Shown: positions 33,456 through 44,432 of the stretch, in pieces
Numbering within the stretch: the first letter of the stretch is position 1
Layout of the letters: each line of letters starts with the position of its first letter
Assembly: GCA_029844215.1 (NCBI GenBank)
Contig: CM056730.1
Span: 51,534,924 to 51,598,923, forward strand
Source: Przewalskia tangutica
Taxonomy: Eukaryota > Streptophyta > Magnoliopsida > Solanales > Solanaceae
Length of the DNA: 64,000 nt
Reading direction: 5' to 3'
Notes under the pieces: model-generated
Seen by the model: the letters and a program-made list of their open reading frames with translations, nothing else
What the model was told of the DNA's origin: nothing
Databases searched by the model: none
Translations under genes and position numbers: made by a program

Positions 33456-34522
33456 ATCTGGAAACTCTCGACTCTCGGGCGATGAAGGCCTGGTGTCACC
33501 GCCTCAGTGTCAAATACCTGAACGAGATGGTAGATATACCCCTTCTGAACCATCTTCCTGGCCTTGAGGTAAGAAATAAACTTACCCCTCGGCGACAAAG
33601 TGTTCCCCTCCCACTCGATAACCGGCTCCCAGAAATCGAATCGTACCAACCGCTTCCTACAGTCTACATTGGCGTAGCAAGAAGCTAAACAATCCATACC
33701 CATGATCACATCAAAATCGATCATATCCAACTCTATCAAGTCGGCTAGGGTCTGACGACTGCATATAGTCACTGGGCAAGCCCTATATACCCGCTCAGCT
33801 ACCACCGAATCCCCCACTGGTGTAGCTACCTCCAAAGGGTCTATGGACTCAGGCTCTATCCATATCCTACTAGCAATATTGGGAGATATATAGGACAAGG
33901 TAGAACCTGGATCTATCAAGCCATATACGTCACAACAAGAAACTGATAAAGTACCTGTGATGACATCCGGTGACGCCTCCTGGTCCTGGCGGCTGGACAT
34001 GACATAAATGCGGTTCTGAGGACCGCTGGAACTAGGACCCCTGCCACGACCTTTGCCGCGACCTGCTGGCCCATGAGCACCACGCCTCGGCGATGGCGTA
34101 GGAGATGAAGACCCGGCGAAAGACCATGTAGCCTGAACCCTACCATCTGCGCTGCCCTTGGTCGGACAGTCTCTCGCAAAGTGACCCTGCTGGCCGCAAG
34201 TGAAACAAGCTCCCGAAATAGTACCACAATTCCCGTAATGGGATCTACCACATCGAACACACTGAGAGGAAGGTGGCCTCGATCGGTTAGCACCTCTGCT
34301 ACCCTGGAAGTCCGAAGTCACGGGGCCGACGCCCCGAATACCATGCTCGAAGGCGGTGTAGGAGTGCTCGAGCTGGTGAGGTGCAAATCTAGTCCATTCG
34401 AGATCGTCCACCCCGAGAGCTACCAAAAGACCCTGTCGTCCTGGCCTTCTTCTGCTGATATCTGTCAACCCGTCGGCCTCTACGCTCCTCACACCCAAGT
34501 GCATGAGCCTGCATGCGGGCAA
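33410..34522 (-). pseudogene. gag-pol: TE-1 nucleocapsid and protease (370 aa fragment)
   Basis: The first 40 residues or so are off-register with the capsid frame. It then shows two zinc knuckles (C88, C91, H95, C99; and C106, C109, H114, C119 in CFTCGQQGHFARDC), an Arg/Gly-rich linker, and the aspartic protease motif LIDPGSTLSYIS with D204. The D-P-G-S form is common in this lineage. SRQTLADLIELDMIDFDVIM and GMDCLASCYANVD follow, and the linker to RT. It is the best-preserved protease in the window. The last 20 residues are frameshifted. Confidence 0.87.
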
Positions 34523-35345
34523 TGTCCATGCCCGGCTGAAGAGCTACACCCGAGCAAGACTCTGCCAAGTAGTCATCAAGCCCTGTGACGTAGCGGTGCA
34601 CTCGGTCCTCCATATCTGCCACTAACGCGGGGACATACCGAGCCAACGAGTCGAACTCCACGTTGTACTCCCGAACTGTGCGCCCTCTCTGTCTCAGCAT
34701 CAAAAATCTATCGGCTCGTGCCCTCCTCATCTGCGGAGGCAAGAAGTGAGCGAGAAATGCCTCTGAGAACTCGTCCCAAACAGCTGGAGGCGCATGCTCC
34801 TCCCGGGACAGCTCCCATGAATCAAACCAGTCGACTGCAGTATCACGCAGCCGATGTGAACCTAAGACCACTGACTCGGTCTCCGAAGCCTTGATCACTC
34901 TCATGATCCGCTGTAACTGTCGGATGAACTCCTGCGGATCATCCTCAGGCCTCGACCCATAGAACTCTGGCGGGCCGCAACTCAGAAAGTCCCGAAGTCT
35001 CAAACTATCCGACCTCGGGTGAACCACGGGTACTACTGGAACTGGAACTGCTGCATCCAGCCTATCCTCGTGCCTCGCCACGACCCTGGCTAACAACTGG
35101 GCCATCTCCTTGTAACCCATCTCCTCTGCTCCAGGCTGTGGGACTGGAGGCTCAGGTGCCGTGGCCTCAGTAGCCTCTGCTGCGGCTCTAAACTCTGCTG
35201 GGGCCGGCGACGTCGTGGAACTCGCCGTCTGGGGTATCACCTCGGGTAAAGGTTGGGCCTGGGCCCTCGTGACCCTCTGTGTACTACTAGCAGCTCCCTC
35301 GGCTGCCTTGCCCTTCTGGGCCCGGGTTGCCTTACGTGGAGGCAT
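34389..35345 (-). pseudogene. gag: TE-1 gag: N-terminal region and capsid (318 aa)
   Basis: Starts MPPRKATRAQKGKAAEG, about 190 bp inside the primer site, the expected gag start and the same start motif as TE-2. Residues 1-110 are low-complexity Ala/Pro/Glu. The capsid domain follows from SLRLRDFLSCGPPEFYGS through WFDSWELSREEHAP, FLAHFLPPQMRRARADRF, VREYNVEFDSLARYVPAL and RVHRYVTGLDDYLAESC. The frame leaves register near 34480 and ends before the zinc knuckles, which are in the overlapping frame. It is the only intact gag start in the window. Capsid assembly is the family role; expression is unknown. Confidence 0.88.
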
Positions 35346-35553
35346 AACTGGTAAGAAAAAGAAATTCGTCAGAGGGGTCCAACCTATAACACAACTCTAA
35401 GGCACGATCTCAGAGTGAGAAGAATGGAAACCAATCCTAAATATCCTGTAGCCTCCTGATTATGGGTGTGGTGCACAACACACCGATAATCAAGACTCTA
35501 CTAGATACGGTCTGTAGACACTTTCCGAGGATTAACTGCTCTGATACCACTTT
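35346..35553 (-). other. TE-1 5' leader with primer-binding site
   Basis: Untranslated leader between the 5' LTR and gag. The primer site at 35532-35549 reads TGGTATCAGAGCAGTTAA on the minus strand, the full tRNA-iMet-type sequence, four bases from the LTR. It is the cleanest primer site of the five gypsy elements. Confidence 0.88.
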
Positions 35554-38500
35554 TGTCACGACCCGTTCCCGGGCCCGTGACTGGTGTCTTACCCGAACAC
35601 CCAAGTAGACATACATCAGAGTAACCAGCGGAATATAAAACAAAGACATGAAACAATAAAGAGTAAGAACAGTCTATCCAAAGAAAAGTTGCCTTTCGGC
35701 ATAAATATAAATACCAAAAGTGAACAGTTACATCCTAACTTAACAACAGGACTACAGACCTCTAAGAAGGTGTAAACACTATGACGGGACAGGGCCCCGT
35801 CATACCCCTGAATGTACAAAACATCTACAACACCAGGGAGAACCATACCAAAAGTCGAGCCTCCGGAGAAATGGAGCTCCTGACACCTGAGCAAAGATCC
35901 TAAGAATGAGGATCTACCACCTGCTTTCCTTTACCTGTGGCATGAACGCAGCCCCCCGAAGGAGGTCAGTACAACAACTACCAAGTATGTGAAACTGTAA
36001 AGTACTGATATATATATATATATATATAACTATAACATTTTAAAACCAATTCACAAATATGAACGAAACAACCAAGTTAACCGCACATAGCACCACATCA
36101 TAAACAAGAGCAAAAAAATAGACATAATGTAACTGGTCTTTTCTAGGCCGCTAATGATCGAAGCAAGGTCAATCGCCCATAGTATCATTATGCGAGCCTA
36201 ATCCTAGACTCCCGCAGTCCGCATAGGCCACCTAGGCCCGCATGAGGTATTCCTCGCATCACATTCCTGGAACTCCCGCAGCTCCGCATAGGTCCCATGG
36301 ACCCGCATGAGGTATTCCTCGCATCGGGGGGCAGCTTAACCCCCGGCATCATAACAAGTCAGGAGGGTAAATGATATAATACTAACACAACGGCTTATCG
36401 TTAAACAACATAAGCACAACAAGAATAACCTCCTTACACAAACATCACAAGAATCGAACGCAACGGCTTATCGTTAAACAACATAAGCACAACAAGAATA
36501 ACCTCCTTACACAAGCGTCACAAGATACTAACACACGTAGCATCATAACATGTTTATCAAACCAACTTACCATACCTTCAAACATTATTTCAAGCATTTG
36601 ATAAACAAATAATAAAACCATTTTTCTTATCTTTCTTAAGTCGTTATACCTAACTTTCCATAAAGCTAGTATAACACTTAAGTTTTGTATTTAAAACCAA
36701 GTCTTACTTTTCTTCCAAAAATGATTCATAACTCTTTTTGAAATATTCAAGATTCTTATTATTTAGAACTCAAGTCCAAAGACATCAAAGTAAAGCCAAA
36801 TTTAGTTTAACACACGTACGTCTACCGTACTATATATATTTCGCAAATATCATGCTCAAAGGGATAGGAAGAATCACATACCTCCTCGGCTAAATCCACT
36901 TGCCAAGTCGGATATGTCGCGCGCAGAGTGTCAACCTATAATAGTCAAAACACGCCTATTAACTTCTAGTTTTTCGTGGGATTCTTCTAAGTAAGACTTC
37001 TCCTAGTCTACGGAAAATTGGGCAGCACTTCCCCCGTTTCTACTCAATTCTCCACCTTTAACAAGACCCGATAATAGTAACCAACATGCCATAAATAAGG
37101 CGCAATAACTCCGAATTTTAAAGAAGGGAATAACACGCCCAAACGGAACGCGATTAACAATCTCTCCTTCAAAATAACAATAAGTAAAGAAGGGGATAGC
37201 ACGCCCAAACGGAACGCGATTAACAATCTCTCCTTCATAATAACAATAAGTAAAGAAGGGGATAACACGCCCAAACGGAACGCGATTAACAATCTCTCCT
37301 TCATAATAACAATTAGTAAAGAAGGGGATAACACGCCCAAACGGAACACTATTAACAATCTCTCATTCATAATAACAATGTAAATACGGTCCAAAGTAAA
37401 TACAGTCCAAAGTAGATACGGTCCAAAGTAGATACGGTCCAAAGTAGATACGGTCCTTAAGTTGGGGTCCTTGGCCAACTTTTACAATTTTACTTATCCA
37501 ATTTCTTCATTAGTCCTTCAACTTATATTCCAATCTCTATATAAGTTATAGTTTCTTTGTTGTTAACTTCTTAGTAAGTAATGGATACATTTTTACCATT
37601 TTAATGGCTAATATGCCAATTCTTCTTTTAACATCTTAACAAGATCCAAATCTTTCCTTATATATTATAGTCCATAATATACTTCCAATATATGTATAAT
37701 ATCCAATATACATAATAATCAACTTCACAAAGAGGTTAAGGTTCATTACCTCAATAATAGCCCAACAATATCCAAGAACTTAAAGTCGTTCCAAAGCAAG
37801 TCTTAGCTCCAAATATTTGTGCTTTAGCTCCACATCTTTGTGCTCCAAAACACCACAAGTCACCCTTAGAAGTTCCTAGCCAACTTCTATTCAAGAATTA
37901 ACTCCAAAAAGTGAAGAACGCTTAGGCTTCAAAACTGCCTACTCTCGGCTTTAGTGAGGTTTTTGAGGCTAGGGGTGTGAAATCTTGTCTAACTCTTGGT
38001 TAATAATCTTCCTAACACATTAAGGAAGAACACTTATAAGTTTAAGAATTTTTGGACAACATTTGGTTAAGGGGAGGGGCTGTTCGACGAGAGCAAATCA
38101 AGAAGGAGGGAGAGGGAAATATTTTCAAGTCTAGAAATATACTAAGTGTGGAAGATTTTCATCAACTAAAGGGGTTTATATAGTACAACCAAGGGTTAGG
38201 ATTGAAACATGTGTATGGTATAGATGTGTTTGTGTAGGTTCCTTACTACACTTGTCCCACAAAATCCATGCAAGACCTTGACCATTTGACTTGCCCACCA
38301 ACTCATAAAAACCGTCCAACTACACCATGCAATACCATGCAAGACTTTTGGCCACTTGTCTTGCCGACTTGTCCACTCAATTTCGTCCAACATGGCCCAA
38401 TATAGGGGTGACACTTGTCGCCCTCCTATTGGTCCAAAATATTTATCTCTCGGAAAAATTCCATAATCGTAAAAATATTGAAAACGTAAAATTTCCTTCA

Positions 38501-38615
38501 CAAGGTTCAGAATAATTTCCGTCGGAAAACAATTCTATCATTCTTATCCTAATTAGGGTTTATACATTCGTACGTACTTCCTTACATACATACTCCGGAA
38601 CTACGGGGTATAACA
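35554..38615 (-). repeat. TE-1 5' LTR (3.06 kb, uninterrupted)
   Basis: TGTCACGACCCG to GGGGTATAACA, then ATAAA (38616-38620). Contains the stem-loop (35780-35804), a (TA)n run at 36009-36028 longer than its partner at 1905-1918, the 66 bp array (37130-37383), the 16 bp array with five starts (37384-37456) and TTTATATA (38175-38182). It retains about 115 bp near 38410-38530 that the 3' LTR lost. Confidence 0.92.
37130..37456. repeat. 66 bp and 16 bp tandem arrays, 5' LTR copy
   Basis: Four 66 bp units starting at ATAACACG (37130 onward), followed by five ATACGGTCC units at 16 bp spacing. Long frames here, for example 37044-37478 on the minus strand, are repeat-derived. Confidence 0.9.
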
Positions 38616-38620
38616 ATAAA

Positions 38621-40014
38621 TTGAATGTTTAGATAATTTTGACTACATATGGAAATGGTAGTGGTTATTAGTTTAATTTGGATCATTGGGTTGATTTAGA
38701 TTGTTGGTTTGAATTGGATTGTTAGTTGGAGTTGAATTGTTGGTTGATTTGGATTATTGGTAAAATTGTGGATACACACATAAACAAAGGAAGTGCTGCC
38801 CAATTTTTTATAGAAATAAGAAGTCGTTATCTAAATAAATTACGTTAGAGACCGTAGAATTGACGAACGTATTGTCATTATTATAGGTTGACATACTGGA
38901 CGAGGCATATCTTAGCATTTAGTTGATTTGCTCGCTTAAAAGGTATGTGAGACCTTTCCTTCTTTCTTTTGGCATGATTTTTAGGAAAGTACGGCGGACG
39001 TACTTAACTCCTACCAGTTCAGTTTTAAAAATGATTATTTACTAATTATTATGATTCAGTAACAGAGTTTATCGTAGTAATTTTATTGAGAGTCACATAA
39101 TGATTTTAGCTGCATACAGTTGCTCATGATATCTACTCGTGCTAAGTGTTACTATTTCATTCCACTGAGTCCCGGGCCAGATCATGTTCGTGCACAGCCA
39201 TGCATCATTCATCGAGTCCCTCACTAGAGGGCTGAGACACGTTATACATATACATATTACATCGAGTCCCTCCTTAGAGGGCCGAGACATGTTATACAGT
39301 TTTATATACAGACATGAGCACGATGTTTTATGATTCAGTATACATGATATGATTTTCAGACATGATTCTCAGTTTTATGAAAGTTTGATGACTCTCTGTT
39401 TTACTTGGTACAGTTGTTATTCAGTTTTACAGTATTTTATGTTTTACATACTCAGTACATTATCTCGTACTGACCCTCCTTCCTCGGGGGCTGCGTTCAT
39501 GCTCGTAGGTTCAGGTATTCAGATAGGTGACCCGCCAGTCTAGGATTTCTGTACAGCAGTTGGAGAGCTCCTTTGTTCCGGAGCCAGCTATTTTTGGTAC
39601 AGACCTTTATTTTTCAGACTTATGCATATTTTGGGCACGATGGGGTCCTGTCCCGTCATATGTCAGTACTACTCTCTTAGAGATCTGTAGACAGTTGTGG
39701 GTTGGATGTTCGTACCTTGTTTTGGGTTTTGATGTCGTTATCTAGTAGCAGCCTTGCCGGCTTGCGTATTTGATTTATGCCTTTGTGCGCGTGATGTGGT
39801 TGGTGGAAGCCTAGTCGGCTAGCCTATTATGACTGTTGTGTTGTTATTGTTTTGGCAGCCTTGTCGGCTCGCCCGTTTTAGCGATATGTTGTAAAAGCAG
39901 TGTTGTGCTGCCGAAATTTATGTAGACATCTGTATTAAATGGATTAAGAGTGACAGGTCAGTAATGACGTCCAATTAGGACGTTAATCGCGGCCCGTCGG
40001 GTCGGGTCGTGACA
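38621..40014 (+). mobile_element. LTR-F, right arm
   Basis: Continues 1-1449 after the TE-1 target duplication and ends GGGTCGTGACA at 40014. It has a CTGCGTTCATG block near 39490, a stem-loop GATGGG/CCCGTC at 39638-39656 and a terminal hairpin TGACGTCC/GGACGTTA at 39965-39985, the same layout as other LTRs but with different sequence. No primer site follows at 40015. Confidence 0.7.
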
Positions 40015-40440
40015 CATGTACCCGAGATGAGGGATTCCACGGGCATGTTATATACAATTATTACTCCATGGACTAGCTCCACATGAAGACATGTACCCGA
40101 GATGAGGGATTCCACGGGCATGTTATATACGATTATTACCCCATGGATTAGCTCTCCATTAAGTCATGTACCCGAGATGAGGGATTCCACGGGCATGAGA
40201 TATATATATATATTGCATATGTGTGTACGTCGACAGTGAGGTAGGATGCCACAGGCGCGTCACATGATTATATTTTACACCTACAGTTGTCGGTAGTGAT
40301 GGGGGATTCCATGGGCAGGGGATATATATATATGTATTGTATGTGTGTACGCCGACAGTGAGGTAGGATGCCACGGGCGCGTCACATGGTTATATTTTAC
40401 ACTTATAGCTGTCGGCAGTAATGTGGGATTCCACGGGCAC
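40015..40440 (+). repeat. Two adjacent tandem arrays: 75 bp and about 125 bp units
   Basis: Three starts of CATGTACCCGAGATGAGGGA at about 40015, 40090 and 40165, then two copies of a roughly 125 bp unit with GTACGYCGACAGTGAGGTAG and GGGATTCCAYGGGCA. Short AT dinucleotide runs separate them. Confidence 0.82.
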
Positions 40441-41136
40441 ACTTTGATATTTGTGGGCTTGAGACCCTTACTGGATTGTGTGATGATATTTGAGGGCTTG
40501 TGTCCATAGCCCTGGTGTGACTATTGTTCATGTGTTGAAATAGTCTGTACAAGGTAAAACTCACTTTCATTACTTTCACTTCGGCAAGGCCGCGATTATC
40601 GTTATTATTTTGGTTATCATACATGTCTCGACTTTATTATGCATCGTTATGATTTCATTACAGTATTTTCAGTTTCACATACTTGGTACATATTTCGTAC
40701 TGACCTCCTTCGGGGGGCTGCGTTCATGCCGCAGGTTGAGGTACATAGCTTGCTGATCCGCACTGTTAGGATCAATGTTCAGTTCTTGGAAAGCTCCATT
40801 TCTCCGGAGGATTTGTCTGTTAGTACGGTTCCCTGAGGTTGTAGATTTTTTGTACATTCAGGGGTATGGCGGGGCCATGTCCCGTCACAGTTGTTATGTC
40901 AAAACTCTTAGAGGTCTGTAGTCATATCTTGTGGGTCGCTTGGTAAAAAGAAAAAAAAAAGAGGTAACTGCTTTTGGTTTTACGTATTTATATATATCTA
41001 GGGAGGTGGCCTTATCGGCTAACCTGTTATTTATTTCTTGTTAAGTTTATGTATGTTCCGCTGATTATCTCTGATGTATACCTGTAAGGGTGCCCAGATA
41101 GGGCACCAGTCGCGGGCCCGGGGTCAGGTCGTGACA
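40015..41136 (+). mobile_element. LTR-E, 3' portion
   Basis: The 3' half of another + strand LTR ending GGTCAGGTCGTGACA; its 5' half would lie left of LTR-F, outside the window. It includes tandem units (40015-40440), the CTGCGTTCATGCCGCAGG block, the stem-loop at 40865-40889 and a terminal hairpin GGTGCC/GGCACC at 41089-41107. It is inserted in the Copia-1 5' LTR. Confidence 0.75.
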
Positions 41137-41268
41137 TTAGTCTCCTTATAAAATAGGGTTTTAGATGTAAAGTAGGAATAGAATTCTCCTATTGTAACTT
41201 GTATATATATGCCTTTCATCAATAAGAATAATCAAGGATTAATTCTCTCATGGTATCAAGAGTCTAGG
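41137..41268 (+). repeat. Copia-1 5' LTR remnant and primer-binding site
   Basis: The LTR tail with TGTATATATATGCC and a final CTCTCA (to 41250) is followed at once by TGGTATCAAGAGTC, a tRNA-iMet-like primer site. Up to 41434 there is a leader with two copies of an AAGTCGCGRCCCTCT motif. Confidence 0.75.
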
Positions 41269-41434
41269 TTCTCTTTACCTTGCTTCCGCTCCTAAAAAAT
41301 TTCTTCTCTCTCAGATTTTTGCCCGAAAGTCGCGACCCTCTACCTCTCGGCTACTACCCAAAGTCGCGGCCCTCTCTTCTACAAAGATCCTTTCTCACAA
41401 ATTCCCTTCTCCGAATCTTCGTGTTTTATTCATC

Positions 41435-42196
41435 ATGACTGATAAAAACACTTTTCATCTTGCCCTCACAGTTTCTAACATCAAGAGTGTTCTTCCTATC
41501 ATTCTTGACCTAGAAAACGTCCAATATGGGACGTGGGCAGAATTATTCAAGATTCATGCTATGGCACATAAAGTTCTTCACCACATCATCCTTCCCACTA
41601 CTCCTACGGGGGGTGATACGGTTGTTCCCACCAAAGAAGCAGATCCAGACTTATGGGTCATGCTTGATGTCAAGGTTCTCTAGTGGATTTATGCCACTAT
41701 CTCCTTGGATTTTTTACAGACGATTATGGAACCCAACTCCATAACTATGGCGGAGTGTAATCGATTGTGTGACATCTTCCAAGATAACAGTCATTCTCAC
41801 ATTGTTATCCTTGAGTAGGAATTTTCTCAAGTTGTTATGACAAATTTCCCAATCGTTTCTTCATATTGCAAACGCCTCAAGGACTTGGCAGACCAATTTC
41901 GCAACATGGGTTCTCTTGTTTCTAATAGTCGTCTAGTTCTTTAGATGGTTTCCGGTATATTCGAGGCCTATACAGGGGTTACTTCGGTTATTCATCAAAG
42001 TAACCCCCTGCCAGAGTTCTATCAAGCCTATTTCATGCTCACTTTAGAAGAAGCGGGTTTGGCTAAAAGAGCATCGATCGGAGCAAGCCTCGTCATCAAG
42101 ATGACTACTTGTAATTTTTCCCCTTCCAATCCAGCCAAAGTGACCCAAAATCACAACAACGGGGTTGGTAAGAAGGGCCAGAAATCGGAAGAATAA
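41435..42196 (+). pseudogene. gag: Copia-1 gag (UBN2-type) with three in-frame TAG stops
   Basis: From ATG at 41435 the frame runs to TAA at 42196 with no shift but with TAG at 41681, 41816 and 41942. N-terminal residues (TFHLALTVSNIKSVLPIILD, YGTWAELFKIHAMAHKVLHH) match the start of copia gag, and YCKRLKDLADQFRNMG and LPEFYQAYFMLTLEEAGLAK match the later UBN2 part. All three stops can derive from CAG by one C-to-T change. No zinc knuckle is readable before the protease. Confidence 0.82.
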
Positions 42197-42513
42197 TGGC
42201 AAGAATCGCGGCGGCAACAACGGGGGCAACCGTCAACAGCAGCAGTAGTTCTGGGGTCCACATGGGGCCCCTGGATAGTGGTAGTAGGCCCCAGCACCGT
42301 ACAACGCCACGGATCAGCATTACAGCACCGTAGCTCAGCAGTACATCATAGCGGAGCCTCACCCTCAGCCCGTGCAAGCACCGCGGCGAACTTCTTCCGG
42401 TCGAGTGGGTTTGCATCAACTTATGGGTAGACGCGATGCACCGAATTCTTGGGCCTCGCCCTCCTTAGGCCCATCACGTAATAGGATCCACTCAGACCGA
42501 TATTGAAGCAGCA

Positions 42514-43278
42514 ATGAACACGCTTGTCTTGACTCAACCAGACACTAATTGGTACATTGACACCGGCGCCACTACCCACATGACATCCGACCAAGGTACT
42601 CTCTCGTATTATTCCAATTTGAGCATTAATCGTGGGATAACTGTTGGTAATGGCAATTCTATTCCAATTAAGGGTTATGGTAATAAAACTTTATCCCCTC
42701 CTTATCCACCACTAGTCTTGAAAAATACCCTTTATGCCTCAAAACTCATTAAAAATTTGGTGTATGTCCGTAAATTCACCACTGATAATTGGGTTTCTAT
42801 TGATTTTGATCCATTTGGGTTTTCTATGAAGGTTTTCAAGATGGGGAGTCCTCTCATGAGGTGTGACAGTAGGGGGGATCTATATCCAATCACACCGAGT
42901 CTCAGCATCTCGCGTCAAGCTATGCCATCCACTTTTGCAGCTCTTGCTCCTTCCTTGTGGCATGCTCGTCTAGGTCATCCGGGGTCGTCTATTTTATCTT
43001 CTTTAGATAGACATAAGTTTATTTCTTGTAAGGGTACGCATAGTACTCCACTTTGTCAATCTTGTGCTTTGAGAAAAATTATTAAGTTACCATTTGTAGC
43101 TTCGAATTCTAATACTTCAATGCCATTTGACATTATTCATAGTGATTTATGGACATCTCCGATTCCCAGTTCTATGGGCCATCGTTATTATGTTTTATTC
43201 TTAGATGACTATTCTAAATATTTATGGACGTTTCTAATTGCGAAAATCTCAAGTTTTTTCCATTTTCATAAAATTTAG
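42514..43278 (+). pseudogene. pol: Copia-1 protease, pre-integrase zinc finger and integrase start
   Basis: A 254 aa open frame; coding similarity extends a few codons upstream (TQTDIEAA), so the ATG is just the first methionine. It shows the protease motif WYIDTGATTHMT, the GAG pre-integrase HHCC finger (HARLGHPGSS, then CQSC) and the first integrase block FDIIHSDLWTSP with its aspartate. A shift near 43240 moves the rest to the next frame. The 42197-42513 stretch is the degenerate gag-protease linker. Confidence 0.87.
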
Positions 43279-43831
43279 AGCTTTCATAAGAATGCAATTT
43301 GAACGGAAAATAAAAAACATTCAATGTGATAATGACAAAGAGTATGACAATGGAGAATTTAGGGAGTTTTGTGCTCAAAATGGGATAAATTTTCATTTTT
43401 CTTGTCCTCATACGTCTTCACAAAATGGAAAAGCTGAGCGATTTTTTTTTACCATTAATAACATTGTCCGCACTTTATTGGTTCATTCTTCTGTTCCTCC
43501 ATTGTTTTGGTATCATGCGCTACAAATGACTACCGATCTACTCAATATTCATACCTCTAAAGGTTTGACATATTCATCCCCTCTCAAAGTGTTATACAAT
43601 AAGACTCCGTCGTATTCTCATCTTAGGGTCTTGGGATGCTTATGTTATCCATTGTTTCCATCCACTACAATCAAACAACTTCAGGCACGTTCTACTCCTT
43701 GTGTGTTTTTTGGTTTTCCGTCCAATCACCGTGATTATAAATGTTTTGATTTGTCCTGTAAATGAATCATCATTAATCGCCATGTTCTCTTTGATGAATC
43801 TCAATTTCCTTTTTCTAAAGTAAAAATACCT
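43238..43831 (+). pseudogene. pol: Copia-1 integrase core and C-terminus
   Basis: In frame +2, with KSQVFSIFIKFRAFIRMQFE overlapping the preceding frame. It has IQCDNDKEYDNGEF (second aspartate) and SSQNGKAERFFFTINNIVRT (third acidic residue), then LGCLCYPLFPS and FFGFPSNHRDYKCFDL. A TGA at 43763, likely a former CGA, interrupts just before IIINRHVLFDES, which continues in frame. Confidence 0.87.
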
Positions 43832-44432
43832 GTGCCTAGTTCATATGATTTTTTGGATGATGATATCTCCTCATATGTTCAACATCATCTTTCGGTTTTT
43901 TCACAAAAAATGTCATCAGCGCCGCGGCGCCTGCCATCTAGTGAACAAACAAATTTAAACCCGTCATTAGCACCGCGGCCCTTAGGGAAAGCGCTGCGGC
44001 GCCAAAACTTCAGAGTTGAATTCTAATATTCTTAAATCACCCTTACCCCGTAATCCAGTGTCTGCCCTAAATGACCCTAATTGGAAAAATTTCATGATCG
44101 ATAAATATAATGCTCTTATTGATAATAAGACATCAGAGTTGGTGCCCCGTCCATCCGGTGTTAATATTATTCGGTCTATGTGGATTTTTGCTCATAAAGA
44201 GAATTCTGATGGTTCGTTTACAAGGCATAAGACTCGTCTTGTAGGTGATGGTAAGACTCAGCAAGTTGGTGTGGATTGTGGTGAGACTTTTAGCCCAGTG
44301 GTCAAGCCGGCGACTATTCGTACTGTGCTCAGCTTGGTTCTTTCTAAATAATGGCTCATTCATCAGCTAGATGTGAAGAATGATTTCCTACACGGTGTTC
44401 TTCATGAGACAGTGTATATGCATCAGCCCTTG
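43832..44432 (+). pseudogene. pol: Copia-1 RT N-terminal part, truncated
   Basis: A linker with repeated GCACCGCGGC-type sequence is followed by RT from DPNWKNFMIDKYNALIDNKT through SMWIFAHKENSDGSFTRHK, VDCGETFSPVVKPATIRTVL, a TAA at about 44349 and LDVKNDFLHG, up to MHQPL where LTR-G begins. The downstream catalytic YVDD region and RNase H are absent from the window. Confidence 0.85.

Larger units (their letters stand above)
1450..38615 (-). mobile_element. TE-1: Ty3/gypsy (Tekay/Del-like chromovirus) with nested insertions
   Basis: Minus-strand element with two LTRs of about 3.06 kb (1450-4345 plus 14231-14401; 35554-38615), a 5 bp target duplication, a tRNA-iMet primer site beside the 5' LTR and about 5.0 kb of internal sequence. 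On the minus strand the gene order is gag, protease, RT, RNase H, integrase, chromodomain, which is the Ty3/gypsy order. Without TE-2 and TE-3 the element would be about 11 kb. It is defective: the pol frame is shifted several times, integrase lost its catalytic glutamate segment, the 3' polypurine tract is deleted, and TE-3 splits RT. The clade call rests on the C-terminal chromodomain-like end of pol and is from family knowledge, not a phylogeny. Confidence 0.85.
41137..44432 (+). mobile_element. Copia-1: degenerate Ty1/copia element
   Basis: Plus-strand element with order LTR end, primer site, gag, protease, integrase, RT, in which integrase precedes RT as in Ty1/copia. The 5' LTR is cut by LTR-E and RT is cut by LTR-G. 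Several stops and shifts show it is old; it is the floor on which both insertion towers stand. Confidence 0.87.

Noticed and set aside
40639..40857. Small frames containing a GAAFMPQVE-type peptide in several LTRs
   Set aside because: They come from the conserved CTGCGTTCATGCCGCAGGT block of LTRs, in variable frames; nucleotide, not protein, conservation.
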